DNA of 64,000 nucleotides from Thuidium tamariscinum. Lineage: Eukaryota > Streptophyta > Bryopsida > Hypnales > Thuidiaceae. A program made the position numbers and the translations under genes. Each line of letters begins with the position of its first letter. The stretch's first letter is position 1. The notes beneath the pieces were generated by a model. It worked only from the letters and a program-made list of their open reading frames with translations. It was not told the origin of the DNA and did no database searches. Below, in pieces: positions 24,901-37,639 of the stretch. The DNA is taken from NCBI GenBank assembly GCA_947034885.2, contig OX344749.2, positions 44,359,682-44,423,681 of the forward strand, given 5' to 3'.

Positions 24901-25604
24901 TAGTAATTTTGGAAATTTTCTTGAGATATTTCAAATTTGTGTTTGTATTTACTTGAAAGTATGTTGTAATTGTTTGTATGACTTTCTACTATGATATATT
25001 TATAATGAACATAGGATATAGAAAAATTAGTATCCAAAAAAATTTCAACTAAAATATAGGGTATATGAAATAAGCACCCTTTAGAAATTTAGATAAAGTA
25101 AGCCCCCCATAAATTCCAAAAAATCACCTACATAGCCCTTGAATAATAGGGGCTTATCCACATGTGATCAATGAACTTTGCGAATAGTGCACCCCTGGGC
25201 TTAAAACACTCTATAATCATCATACAAAATATGGACATTGACATGCTTAGGAGCTAAAAATTTATTATAAAATATACACTCCAATTTTTCATACTGTAGT
25301 CTTGTGAAATCAAAATTCCATTATTTTCGTCTTAACTTCATTCCACTATTTTCTTCCAAGCTTCATTTTCAAATGATTTGGTTTGATATGACTATTTCAT
25401 TCCATCATTCTGGCCATGGCTGTGATTTAAAAGATGGCTTCAAATGCACCATGTGGTTGCAAAGTAGATCCTATAGAAATTTGAAAGGTCATTCTTAAAA
25501 TCAACATAATTAGATTTAGCCTAAAGGTCATTGGTCAAACAAAATTTAAATTCACTTAAACAAATACAAAAATTCTAATTCCAATTCTAAATTCTAAAAG
25601 CAAG
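18936..25604. other. AT-rich intergenic desert
   Basis: No gene or intact element recognised. An inverted pair TTAACCCTTAA / TTAAGGGTTAA spans 22338-22455. The GATGTGGCA-type repeat at about 23350-23640 contains GATCAGCTGCTGATCAGCTG and a palindromic GAGTTCCC...GGGAACTC. Confidence 0.45.
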
Positions 25605-25885
25605 CAAGCTAATAAATGGAGCACTTTTTTAAATGCATGTTGATTATACATGTTGCTTTTTAATAGCCTTCAACAATATACAAATTGTATTCCAAGATTG
25701 TGCTACTTCCACTTATAATTTTATAGCTGATTCCACAAAGCTCCCAAAAATATGAAATGATTTAGGTAGAATGTCAATTCCAATTGTCTTTTAAAGAAAA
25801 TTTATTGAAAAATATTTCAAGATGTTTTACTTCTCCAAAATTGGATTTGAGCCCTTAGATGCTCCACTTATGGACCTCTTATCTT
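25605..25885. repeat. Dispersed repeat, second copy
   Basis: Same order of blocks as 9065-9405: AAATGGAGC, TACATGTTGCTTTTT, GATTCCACAAAGCTCC, AATATTTCAAGATGTTTTAC. More AT-rich than the copy at 9065, which looks like C-to-T decay. No coding frame. Confidence 0.55.
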
Positions 25886-26588
25886 GGTACCTTAGTAGCC
25901 TTTGGTAATCTTTGGGATGTAGTTTACCAAATTTATCTAGACTTTGTAAACATTCACGAGAACTTTTCAAAAGTATAGTAGGTGGCTCAAAAGCAACCCT
26001 CTTCTTCAAACAAGCATGTAGGGAGCTTTGTAATGGACACTCAATGGTCCTAAAATAGACTCTGGAAGATCACTTAGAGTGTCCATTATAGACTATGTGT
26101 CTTAAGATTTTGAACCTCCTATTTTATGTCCTAAAATTCAATTTAAAAAAAAGAAAAAAACATAGAAATTTTTTCCTACTTTGAAAGTTTATGTTTTGAA
26201 TTATTGATATTTTATATATTAATTATAATTAGCTCAAAAAATTTTAAGTAAAAAAATACACTACAAAGCTGAAAATAACTTTCACACCACTAATCCACTA
26301 TTTTGTATAAGAAAAAATTGTTTAAAAAATTGAACCAAAAATTGTTAAAAAATGACTTTCTATTAAAATTTTATCGTTCTTGAATATTGATGCCATGGTC
26401 ATCTAAATGCATTGTCTATAAATATTTGAGTTGAAAAACATGCCATTTTAATTCATTCTTCAACCTAATCTAGAAATCATTTCATATGTTTTTTGAGTTG
26501 AGAATTAGTGGCAATAGAAACCTATAGTCATTGTTAAATAAAGCTCAAAGTTATACTTTGAAATCATAGTTTATAAAAAAGCATATAG

Positions 26589-27322
26589 GGGTGATTGCAA
26601 GAAAGGCCTCCCATTTTTTGTCTCGTTTTGAATAGTACTCACAATTTTTTCAGGAGTACTATTTAATTAGAAAAACAATTTTTAAAAATTGTGAAAAATA
26701 ATTTTCATGAATATACCTGTAAGAAGAAGGTACCCTAAGAAGGAAAAGTTCAAGAAAATTCTCTAACTAGGAGAACTAGAAAAGTGCAAAATCTCATGAA
26801 AATGAGTACTTTCACATTTTAATTTGTAAAAAATAGGAAAATCAATTTTAAAAAAAACTAAAAATTGGAAATTTGGGAAGGATTGATGATGATGAGATTT
26901 CACCAAAAGAATTATTTTGAAACCATTTTTTATGTTCAGAATTGTATGCGCAAGGGGCCCCTGTTTGCATCAATGTAGAGGACATAAAATAATGTTTTTA
27001 AGAAAAAAAATTTCGTCAACTTATAAATCTTTAGTGTATAAATATACCATACAAATTTCAAGTCTATATCATTAATTTGGGATACTCCACAGTACTAAAA
27101 ACCCCTAAATTGCAAAGTGTGACAAATTAGGTAAATTAAAATTTAATTAGAAAATGTTTTTTGGAAATTTATGAAAAATAAGGAATTTCTTTATTATCAA
27201 GTTGGCCATCTTCAATAAAAATTTCAAGTACATTGGATTAATACCCCAAAAGTTATAACCAATGGCACAAATGTCACTTCCATTGTGACGCCAAAAAGGA
27301 CAGCCCTTTCTTGCAATCACCC
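26589..27322. mobile_element. 730-bp non-coding DNA transposon, copy 3 (TSD ATAG)
   Basis: Starts GGGTGATTGCAAGAAAGGCC and ends CTTTCTTGCAATCACCC, flanked by exact 4-bp repeats ATAG (26585-26588, 27323-27326). 734 bp and AT-rich, with no coding frame. Same family as the copies at 7410, 36744 and 39898. Confidence 0.82.
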
Positions 27323-28032
27323 ATAGGAGGTCAAAAAATCACTTTAACACATGTGATTTGTCTTAAATAAACTAGGTGATCTCCTTGTGAAAATGGACTA
27401 CCAACAATGTGAGAGCATAATTAAGACTTGTCATATATTGCTTCATACTTTGCCAATAGATGAAATAAAAGCCAAGGACTATCCATTTCATAGCGAGGGT
27501 GTATTCACTTAATTTTCTTGAATAAGAATTGATTGCCCAATTGCCTTCTTACAAATATTAAAATAATGTAAAGTCCTTCTAAGTTTAATAAAGGTTGTAT
27601 TTAGGAACCTTGTTTATTACTTTTTGAATGCATCAATGCTTATTTTTGGTCAAGCCGTATCTTTTTTCAAAGAGTGCCCAAGTGGGTTTTGTAAGACCTA
27701 TGGTCAAAAATAGGTGCCTACTACAAAATGTTTTGAAAATTCATGGGTAATTCATAAATGCTCCATAAAATATGAAACCACTTGTGTTGGATTCCGCATC
27801 AATCTTTCAGTAAAAATGAGTGAAAATATTTTGGGGCATCTGAAAGTCGCTTTTTGAGCACCTTACCTCGCAACAAGTGGACCAGATAACTGAAGTTCGT
27901 TGAGCCAGGCACTGCCAGTCAGTAACTTAAGGTCCAAAAGCTGCACCCCGACTGCCAATCTGCAACGACCGCCACAACGTGAAATCAATTCATGCAAGTG
28001 GCTGGAGTGGGGAGGACGGAGTTCTCAATTTC

Positions 28033-28749
28033 TCATGCGGAGCTGCCGACTTCCATGCTCATCACTCGCTCACCAGCACACTGACACCCCACACAATAAA
28101 AATAGAATGAAGAGTGGGTGCAGCTGAGCGAGCTTCTCGAAGAACGGAATCCGTTCCGCCACTTTCCACAAAAGTTACGGCGGTGAATTCCATACTTGGT
28201 TGGAGCCCAAGCTGATCTTTCCATGCCGGCTTTCGCGAGCATGGCCTGCCCCACTTTCGCCTCACTGGACTCCGAGAAATCGGTACTGTAGATAGAATGA
28301 ATGAGACTGATCAATGAGATTCCAGACAGGCAATACGCACTACAGTACCGTAACTTAAGCCTGTTTATTAGAAGAACATTAGCAAAGTGGTTCATGCAAA
28401 AACGTACTCGGAGTATTCCGCAATTAGCATCTGCAAGGGAAGAGTGGCCTGGAGGGTTTCTCGAAAGTTTTGATGGAAAAGCCAACGCCGTCAAATTCGC
28501 AGGTAGAATTGCGTCACAGACCCTTCTCCGTTCACTGTGTTCGACATTTGCTACGGACAGTTTTACGTAATTCCGTCTGTAATCAGTGAGTGGAGTGGAG
28601 TGACATAAATTTATCTTATTATTAGTGAAGGTTTCAGCACTTCCCACATGACGTATACTGAAATCTGAAAGTTGTGGGCAAACAAGAGTCTGGATTTCAC
28701 TACCCATGCCAAGGGGTTCCGGGGGAATTGAAGCAAGCTCCTCCAGCAT
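28033..28749 (-). other. Unassigned 238-codon open frame downstream of RLK-B
   Basis: Longest unassigned open frame in the window, in a GC-richer block 0.5 kb beyond the RLK-B stop. It has no recognisable domain, signal peptide or repeat, and its cysteine- and serine-rich composition looks like a translated non-coding strand. A second overlapping frame (28062-28265) is also open, which argues for chance openness. It could be the 3' flank of RLK-B, a decayed gene or a lineage-specific gene. I do not assign a function. Confidence 0.2.
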
Positions 28750-29284
28750 GTCACAACTTAACAGTAATAGCTCAAGCCTTGAGACCAGGTGTACAGCCAG
28801 TAGGTGAGGGGTTCGGTGAATAGAGCCAACAGCGGTACTGCAGTACAGTACAATGAGTACACATAGCTGTAGCTTTCCATCTGCAAAATATTTTCAAAAG
28901 TCTCAAAATATTTTCAGATGCTTCGGATAACAACATTGCACAACAGATAACAAGTGGCTTCAGAAGTAATTGGGAGCACAGAGTTTCACAATAATGCGTA
29001 TGTTCTGTTCACAGCCGAGAACGCAAAATGGTTGACTGAGGAACTCTGACGACGAGAGTGAGAAAAACTTCAATCCTGCCGTTCAAAGCAGGTCAAGTTA
29101 CACGACTCCCTGACTCCAGTTCCATGGCCCCAGCTGATCTCATTGTATTGTACAGTACACAAAATAATACACAATTCTGCTTGACTTCGTCAGAGCCAAA
29201 GCTGGACACACCCACCGGGCCACATGGCTATGAGCGTAAAAAAAGATCCAAAAATAGACTACGTGATTCACTGCAAGCTTTTGC

Positions 29285-32200
29285 TCAAACTACGTCGCAA
29301 GGATAAACTAGTCCCGTCTCTAGCCTGGAGGTTTTGACGCTGTTTTGGTTTCCAGGGATCCCCACGCTTTGAAACGAAGACCGCTGGCTGGAATTTACGG
29401 AACTGCTGATTACCAAATCGTCTTCTCCACAAAGCTTCTGCAAGAGCTTCACAACGTGCTGCATGCTGGGTCGGGCTTTCGGCACTTCGTTGGTACAACT
29501 CATGGCTACACTTAGAGCGGTGAGAAGAACGTCATCCGGGGCTGCGCCCAATATGCTCTCATCAAAAATTTCCTCCGGCTGGTCCTCTGCTAACAACGCA
29601 TTGGCCTGCAACCAGCCACGATTAAGGTCAGTCACAGAACTTGGAGTCAATAAATGTACCAAGCAGTGAGAAACTCGCAAGCATTTGAGTGTGTCAGTCA
29701 CGACTAGAGTTTCGTGTAACGTCAAATAAACTTGTTGTAGAAATACTGAGATGTATTGATCACAGAAATTAAAATTAGAAGGATGCTATGCTTGCAAGTT
29801 GGAGAGAGTGCCGCGGATGCTCACCCATTGGACTATGCTAAAATCGTGATCTCGAAAAATATCATCCTGAGGCCGCTTTCCAGTCAGAAGCTCAAGCAGC
29901 ACAACTCCGAAGCTGTACACGTCCCCTTTCTCGGTGATCTTCCCAGTTTCCATATACTCTGCACATCCAATTGCAAGTTTGCAACCCATAATGAGAGACA
30001 GCAAGAGAGAAGCACGATTATATGATAACAGCCTAAAAGGCCAAAACTTGCTACTTCCATACAGGAGTTGAAATAAATTGCTTACAAAGTTTCCAGGAAG
30101 GTAGTAAATCAAACCAATAAAAAGGAGAAATTATGCCCTACAATTTATAATAATAAAATTACGTTTCGAAAGGTCCAAAGTAGACAGACTATTGATTTTG
30201 AGCTTGAAAGATGATACTGAGTTTCAAGTGTAAAATTGACTATTGAGAGACCATACCCGGAGGTAAATATCCAAGGGTTCCTGCAGCTATGGTGGTCACG
30301 TGAGTCTCCTGAGGCCGAATACACTTGGCAAGCCCAAAATCTGCAACACGAGCCTCCATGTTCTCATCGAGAAGAATGTTGCTGCACTTGATATCCCGGT
30401 GAATAATGTGAGGAATGCAGTCGTGATGCAAGTAACTCAATCCTCGAGCAACGCCCAAGCCGATCTTGAGACGCAAATCCCAGTCGATAGGATCCACGTT
30501 CCGTTTTGCATAATCTGCTTGCAACACCAACGCAATCAATGAATATATGTCCATCCCCAGACGAAGAGGAAAGCACAAAGGATTTAAGTAAAATAAAGAA
30601 ATTCTTTCCATGAACTAATAGAATCATACTAAGAATCTTCAATATGATGTTACTGTGGTGATTCGTGCTAAAGACCAAGTCCATTCTGTTTATTTTTCAA
30701 TCAAGTGTTTTTCAACTCTTCGAGTTCACTTCTTTTGTTAGGTCTCGAGTTCTTTGCTATGATATTCTCAGTGGTTTATGTAGGCGGTATTGCCCTCTGT
30801 TTTCATTCGTGGTTAAGATGTCTAAAAGCTCTTGACACACTGAAACTTTACTGGAAAAACTGTGAAACCGAGATTTCACGCATTTGGAATTGCAAGTGAA
30901 AAGAGTTGAACGCTGTGTGGAAGTGGTGAACCAGGAATTTGTTACCATGCAAGACGGATTCCAAGTTGCCATTTGGCATCAAGTCGTAAACTAAAAGATT
31001 GATGTGGGGTGCGCTGTAATAGCCACGCAACGCCAACACGTTTCTGTGTTTCACGTCGGCCATGGTTTGAAGCTCCCGTTCAAAGCCTCGATCCCGTTCA
31101 CCGGCTTCCCTGATCAGTTTCTTCACGGCGAATGTGGACATGTCGTCCAAAACAAGTTTGTACACCGTGCCGTAGCCTCCACTGCCGATGATGTCTTGGG
31201 GTTTAAGCTTCTCGACTTTGTGAAGCACTGCCGCTGCCAATGGAGTCACATGCCCTGTTTGCTGAAACATTATCATCCTCCCACCTGCACAAACGAAGCA
31301 AAGTAACGTAATCTGCATTATTAGATCTATTCCAGAGAAACCAACTGAAATACACCCGTCCCGTGCAGCACTTAGTAGCTGCATACCATGTAACGAAACA
31401 AAACACAAACAAGAACTGCATTGTGTTGCAAGCAGATGGATTCCTAAAATGCCACCTGACAGTTTGACTTCACAGTTGCTCCGCATCTTCTTCCGTCGGT
31501 AGTACCAAATCAAGAACAAGAAAATCTTGCTGACTGCAAATGCAGAGATGCATATAGCAACAATCTCTCCCACGCTCAGTTTCTTTCCACCACCCCCTTT
31601 CGGCTTTGCATCTGCGGCGACATCCGAACATTCCACAACCTCAAAACCCTAAACTTCCACAATGACACTAGTGCAGGTGATCTGATTTTTTGAGTCAAAA
31701 AGTCAAGTACGCCAATCGTGGAAGGCTGGGTACCTGGTGAGATTTCATTTAAAGAACGGATATTGCTTGCACACGTTTTGTTGGTTGGATATCCACATAG
31801 TTTGTCATTCCCCGAAAATCTGCGAAGTAAATCATTTGGACTTAGCTTGGATCAAGTAACCTAAAACTGAATCAATGAAATTCGAATCAAAGTCATCTCA
31901 TTCTGTGTGAATACTTGAGGCCCACCAAACCCTAAGATGGAGCAAGAACGGCGTTTGCATACCGTAAAGTCTACAAATCACCTTCCTCGCTGAAATCATG
32001 GCAAACGTTTGACAAATATGTGCCAGCCCTGGTTTCCAAAGCTCGGTGCACTTGAATGTCACAAGTTTGGCGCTCTAAACACTAAAATTTAACGAATATT
32101 ACCATACAGATTCAACACGAATGTGCTGTAGGGTGCATAGCGGTACTTACGAGGTGGCATTGAAAGAATCTCGTACTCTTCCACAGGGCAGACTGCCTTC

Positions 32201-33244
32201 CAGATCATTGTTAGACAGATTTCTGCATGATTTCAAAGAATACAATTCAGCAATTGGAATGAAGCCCTAACCTCACTAAAAAATAAGCTTCACATCCGAA
32301 AAGACAAAGTTGGAATAAACTTCAATGACTGAAAGTGATACCGGAGCAAGCAAGCAATTCGGGGATTTCGATTCTTACAGAAATGCGAGACTCACAAGTC
32401 CGTTCAACTCTTCGGGTATCTCCCCACTCAAGTCGTTATTTGATAAATCCCTGAAAATGGTGAAGAAGCAAACAGTTCATACAGTGGCCCAAGCGCATAT
32501 CTGTAGAAGCTGAAGCCCATCCAAAGACGAATTTCTTGACCTAAGAAAAACTGCAAGACTAGTAACAAACCCGACTTACAAGATTCTCAAGCTTACGGTG
32601 CTCCCCAACCACTCGGGAATAGCGCCGCGAAACCCATTCGACGACAAATTCAAAACTCGGAGCTGAGTCAAACGCGTCACGTCCAAAGTCAAATTCCCTT
32701 CCAGCTGTTTTCCGGACAAGTTTCTGAACACAGACACATTCCTTCAGAACCAGAAAAACAAAACCTTCCAACAAACTCTTAAAAACACACTTATAACTAA
32801 ACGTAATCCACAAGTGTAAGCTCCATCCCGCACAACCCATCAATCAAAACGACTCACACTAACACCCTAAACACTTACATCGACACGACGTGCACATCAT
32901 CAACGCTGCAAGCAACCCCAGTCCACTGACACGGAGTCGCCTGAAAATCGTCCCAACTCAACAACGCACCACCCGTGTCGTTCAACCGGCTACGAAACTC
33001 TTGCAAAGCATGACCTGCTCCAAACCCAACAGTGTCAAACGCGAACCAAACCTCAATCCAACGTCCTTGTTCCCAGAATCTGAAAATCTCTTTGCAAAGT
33101 TCTCAAATTGTAGACAATCTCTAGCTATCTCGTACCTTCGTCATTCAAAGCCGAGATGGAGTTGCGCAAAACGAGAGTCCAGAGAACAAACAACCACACG
33201 GAGCACGGAAACTCGTGGCGAAGCCTCATCTGTGAAACCGCCAT
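29285..33244 (-). CDS. LRR receptor-like kinase B (FEI-like), 11 exons, RD kinase
   Basis: Exons (minus strand): 33244-33136, 33014-32879, 32723-32580, 32450-32379, 32222-32151, 31819-31734, 31611-31456, 31284-30946, 30514-30257, 29958-29825, 29605-29285. Every junction is GT-AG and keeps frame; total 1827 bp, 608 aa. Start chosen because this ATG opens a hydrophobic signal peptide ending ISALNDE, which joins GHALQEF in exon 2. Layout: signal 1-32, LRR cap with CQWTGVAC, about four LRRs (83-177), cysteine pair after the LRRs, membrane span about 219-241 followed by RRKK, kinase from about 286. P-loop GSGGYGTVY 292-300, Lys313, HRD 410-412, DFG 430-432 and PPE 456-458 are all present, so it should be an active Ser/Thr kinase. 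Paralogue of RLK-A, same strand, about 14 kb away. Ligand and pathway cannot be read from sequence. Confidence 0.9.
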
Positions 33245-35320
33245 CTCGAGACTACAGATTCCGAACGTTTCCCCTGTTGCAGCATCTCTCTCTTCGATAA
33301 ATTCAATCTCACCTCAGCACTGCTAATGCTTCACAACTGACAACAAGTCCCTTGAACTGGCCAAGTCTCTTCTAATCCAGTCACCCCCATACACTCATTC
33401 CAAGTTTCCAACTCTAAAGTTGACAGCAAAACTTGTCAACGCTAGCATAAGTGTGATCCGGTGCTAGAGAAACTCAGTAAAGTTAATGAGAGATGAGGGA
33501 GCCCGGGCAGCGCATGGTGTGCGAGGCGTAAGTACCGGCCCCCTTGGAGCGAAATGGGGGCCACAGTGGCAGTGGGCCCTCCCAGGCTGCCCAGCCCAGC
33601 CCAGACTCCAGGCGCGACATTTCCCGTCCCCGTCCCTCCCGTCCTCGTCCTTATCACCAAATAAAATTCAGATTAAGTTCTGCGAGACGGATCCCCGTCT
33701 ATTCCGCAAGATCTTCAAAAGGTCAACTTAGCTAAAGACTACACCTCTTCTTCGAAGATTACTCCTCTATGAACAAGCGAGAGGGCTCGTGTTGGTAAGT
33801 ATCCAAGTACAGTACTAGAAAGTTAACAATTAAACTGATTGCATTTGGCGCTAGCTGAGTGTAAGGAACAAACCAATATTGGATCTCAACCCAGGCCGCA
33901 GTGAAGCTTGATATTGCTTGAACTGTTCATCACATCAGTCAAAGTGCTCGATATCTGTCTACGTTGTCTCACTTCCTCAAATGGCTCTAAACTGAGTGAC
34001 CCGTGGTGTTTTGCAATGGAATTCCAATAATTCTCTCTTCTATTTCTCGTTTCCAGTGCTCTAACGCGCGTGCTCTGTCAACAACAATACAAAATACAGG
34101 TCCTTTAAGCTGTGTTACTGATGAACTGATTAATATGTCTGAACAGCTTGATAATAGTGAGGATATGAGTTTGGTGATCGTTCCAAGCCATCGTAGGACC
34201 CCTTTTTCGGACAAAAATGTTGTTCAGTGATCGATTATGGCAGCCTGGGCCCGTAGATTGAAGGCCCGATTGAAGGGCAGAACTTTTGCGAGGTACAGCA
34301 TATATTATATGCGACATGCTGGATGAAATGAAAGCAACTTCAACTTGTGTCATCTAGATCGAACCAGTTGCCTACATTGCTATTACTGATGTGTGCATTG
34401 CCGCTGAATCTCCTGGACGTGAGTCATCACACCTGTAGGTGTTGCTCTAATTTGTCATCACACCGACGGTGTAAGTTAGATTGAGTCCAGTTGGCCTGGA
34501 CAACGATTAGCGAAGCGGTCCATCACTTGCGAACTAATAGTGCCGAAGTTACATTTCGCTCCATCGGCACTCGATCCACCACTCATTGATGAGCACAGGA
34601 CGTACTAAAGGAACTGAAGTTGAAGTCTGATCGGGAATGTTCACGGCATTCTAGGGGAATAAGTTACAGTAGTGTCAGTCATGAGGCCCAGTCCGGCCGA
34701 GAATGGTAAGTTACAATTTGTTCACCCTGTGGAGTGTGGACCTGGCTTGAGTGATTGGAGCAGTGTTCAGAAACTTTAAGGCTCTTAAACTTAGGACCTG
34801 GAAGGCGGGCTTTTCCCGAGTAAATGCGGGCCTCGAGCCAGGCGAGGTGCACGTTGACAACAGAGAAGCGACGGAGGTGGAGAGTTGGAGACACTCATGC
34901 CGGAGTTCTGGGAAGGACTGACGGATCGGAGGGCCCAGCCCGAATGCGGCCGGCTGCAGCGGCAACTGAAGGGTAACTGAAGCCAGGTTCCGTCCGTGTG
35001 ATCTCATCAGTCACTGGCAATTTTTCATTTTTTTTCATTTTTTTTTTCATTTTTTATGAAGTGCCACTCAAAGTCGGTGGCGATGTGAAATATTGCAGTG
35101 GTGCTCCTAATTTCATCGTTCATCCTCATATTGGATATAAAAGATCACATTATCACATATCTATGATTCCATTTTTGGCCATAATTTGGCAATTTCATCG
35201 AAGATATTTTTTAATTTTTAATTTTTTTGAAAAACTCATCCAAGATTTAACTATTTAGGATCCAAGGGCTTGGTTCAAAGCCTAGAACTTTGGTGCAACT
35301 TGACAACAAACTGCATAAAA
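33245..35320. other. Upstream region of RLK-B
   Basis: Moderate to high GC. The stretch 33525-33660 is C/G-rich with several GGGCCC and AGCCCAGCCCAG words, plausible promoter sequence about 300-400 bp upstream of the start. Open frames there are short and overlap in opposite directions. No gene recognised. Confidence 0.4.
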
Positions 35321-35430
35321 AAATACTACACTATAATGTTGGCAATAGTAATTTGTTGAGATAACACTAATTGTGATTAGCAAAGTTAGTGTTAGAAGAT
35401 TATTTACCCATTCTAACACTATTTAAGCTC

Positions 35431-35665
35431 TACAGTTTTTTAGGAAAGGGACAGATTTTTGTGGCGGGAGGCAAAAACTACAGTTTTGCAGGGAAGGGAC
35501 AAATTTTCGCGGTGCAAGGCAAAAATTACAGTTTTTTTTTAAAAGGATAGATTTTCACAGTGGGAGGCAAAAATTACAATTTTGCAGAGAAGGGACAGAT
35601 TTTTACAATGGGAGGCAAAAATTACACTTTTGTAAGGAAGGGACAAATTTTTATGATAGCAATTA
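35431..35665. repeat. 48-bp tandem array, about five units
   Basis: Units begin TACAG/TACA at 35431, 35479, 35527, 35575 and 35623, exactly 48 bp apart. Core: GTTTTGCAGGGAAGGGACA, then AATTTT, then GGAGGCAAAAA. Because 48 is a multiple of three, the minus strand stays open and shows a 16-residue repeat (KNLSL...VIFASHC). Flanked by CTACACTA (about 35328) and TAGTGTAG (to about 35770), possible outer inverted ends of a host element. Confidence 0.75.
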
Positions 35666-36743
35666 AGTGCCCCAACACTATTTACACATAAATTGAAAAA
35701 TAGTATTGGGGGTAAAAAAACAAAAAACAACATTAATTATCATCCAACACTATTTATCAATTTTAGTGTAGTCCTTGGCTCACTATAAGCAAGTAGGCAT
35801 GTAAGTAGCTTTAGGGGGCTTGCCTTGGTCAGTCAAACCACTTGTATTATCACTTACCTTATATTACATTATTAACCCCTAAAGGACCAACATGCCTTTT
35901 TTGGCAACATAACTATTTCGGGCAGGTACGTGTGACTAGAAATTTCTATATTTTGGAACCAAATTTTAAAAGGTGTGGACAAGGAATATCTTTAAAGTCC
36001 AACAATTTTTGTGACTTTTGATTGCATGGTTAAAAAGTTATTGCATGATATGTTGTTTATTTCTTAACTTAGGCAGTTTGGGTACATTAGAAAAAATCAT
36101 TTTTTTTAGAAAGTAAAAATTCAAAATTGGTTTAATAGATTTATATATATGTGGAAAGCTTTGAATCATTCCATTTGAACTAATGAATCTAAAGTTTTGA
36201 AGAGTTTTAGTTTGTGGGTAGTTATAGATTCCCTACTCTAAAATAAACTTTGAAGTCCTTTATTTTATTCAATTTTCAATATTTTAAGAAAAAAAATAAA
36301 AACATTGGGTATAGGTTGTTTATTACAACATTTGAACCATTGGAATTGGCAAGTTTCAATTTCACAAATAAATTTTTAACAATTTAGTATTTTGAATCAT
36401 TCTCTACTTCTTTTTACTTACTATTTTTTTTCTATATGTTGTCTAATTCCAAATGATTTGAAATTTTTTGAGCATGTAGCCAACTTGCCTTGGAGAATGA
36501 ATCCAAAGAAGACCTACCATTTTAGACTCTTTTTCATGCAAATGTGAGCTTGTAAAGTACAACTGCCTGAATTTTTGCAGTGATAAAAAAAGAATTTTTG
36601 TAACTTCAAATACTAATATCTTGTTATCCATACAATAAAAATTTCTACATTTTTTTCCTCGTCTTCTCAAATCTGAATACTACAAGATCCTACAGTTATA
36701 TGTGACTAAAAACAATATTTTTCGAATATTTGGTACTTGTATT

Positions 36744-37476
36744 GGGTCATTGCAAGAAACACTTGTCCTATTCGTTGCGTTTTGCAACAGTACTCATGAA
36801 TTTTTCAGGAGTACTATAAAATTAGAAAACTAATTTTAAAAAAAATTTAAAAATAGGAATAATGTATATACCTCTGAAATGAAGGTTTTCACCAAAGGAA
36901 ATTGATAGAAAAATTCTCTAAGTAGGAGAATTTGAAAAGTGCCAAATCTCAAGAAAATAGGTACTTTGATTCAAAAATTAGGGAAAAATAGTAAAAATAA
37001 GTATTTTCAAAAAATAAAAAGTGGCCATTTGCAAAAACTTTATGGAGATGGTCATTCACAAAAATCCCCTCCAAAATAATATTTTATATGTTTCAAAATA
37101 CAAGCAAAAGGGAGCTCACTTTGTAGACCTCCACACCTCACAAAATTAACTTTTTTTTAAAATCCTTCCCTGGTGAGCTAGAACTCTACTAGAAGACCAT
37201 CTCATCCAAATTTCATCTCAAAATCATTAAAAAAAGGTATAGCTCAGGTACTAAAAACCCCTAAACTGCCAAATGTGACATCCAATTGGGGTCTATTTTT
37301 GGATAGTAAACTATTTTTGAAAATTATGAAAAAATCAAGTAAGGTGTATAATAGTTATGAGTACCTTTCCTATAAATCTTGAGTCATTTGGAGTTAAAAC
37401 ACAAAAAGTTATGGCCAAAAAACTGATCAGCATGCAACGTGTGACACAAAATAGTACAGGTGTTTCTTGCAATGAC
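36744..37476. mobile_element. 730-bp non-coding DNA transposon, copy 4 (imperfect TSD)
   Basis: Starts GGGTCATTGCAAGAAACACT and ends GTGTTTCTTGCAATGACCC: a long inverted terminal repeat running on through TTGTCCTATT. Flanks are TATT and TGTT, one mismatch from a 4-bp duplication. 733 bp with no coding frame. This copy has the best-preserved ends and is the best reference for the family. Confidence 0.8.
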
Positions 37477-37601
37477 CCTGTTAGAAATGGCAATTTTGGA
37501 GGGTTTTTGGTGAAAACATAGCCCGGGAAGATTACTCGCGATTTTTAGAAAACTACGTGAGTTAAAAGATAGGGTCTATTTAATTCAAAGGGGATAAATT
37601 T

Positions 37602-37603
<2 letters not shown>

Positions 37604-37639
<36 letters not shown>
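37604..37639. repeat. (TA)n(GA)n compound microsatellite
   Basis: A TA run changes directly into a GA run of about 11 units, shortly after the right end of the transposon at 36744. Confidence 0.9.

Noticed and set aside
31611-31636. Extension of RLK-B exon 7 upstream of 31611
   Set aside because: The frame stays open, but the acceptor at 31612-31613 gives the phase that matches the previous exon; other AGs there break the frame.
33442-33735. Gly/Pro-rich frames on both strands
   Set aside because: GC-rich promoter-like sequence opens several frames at once; no family resemblance.
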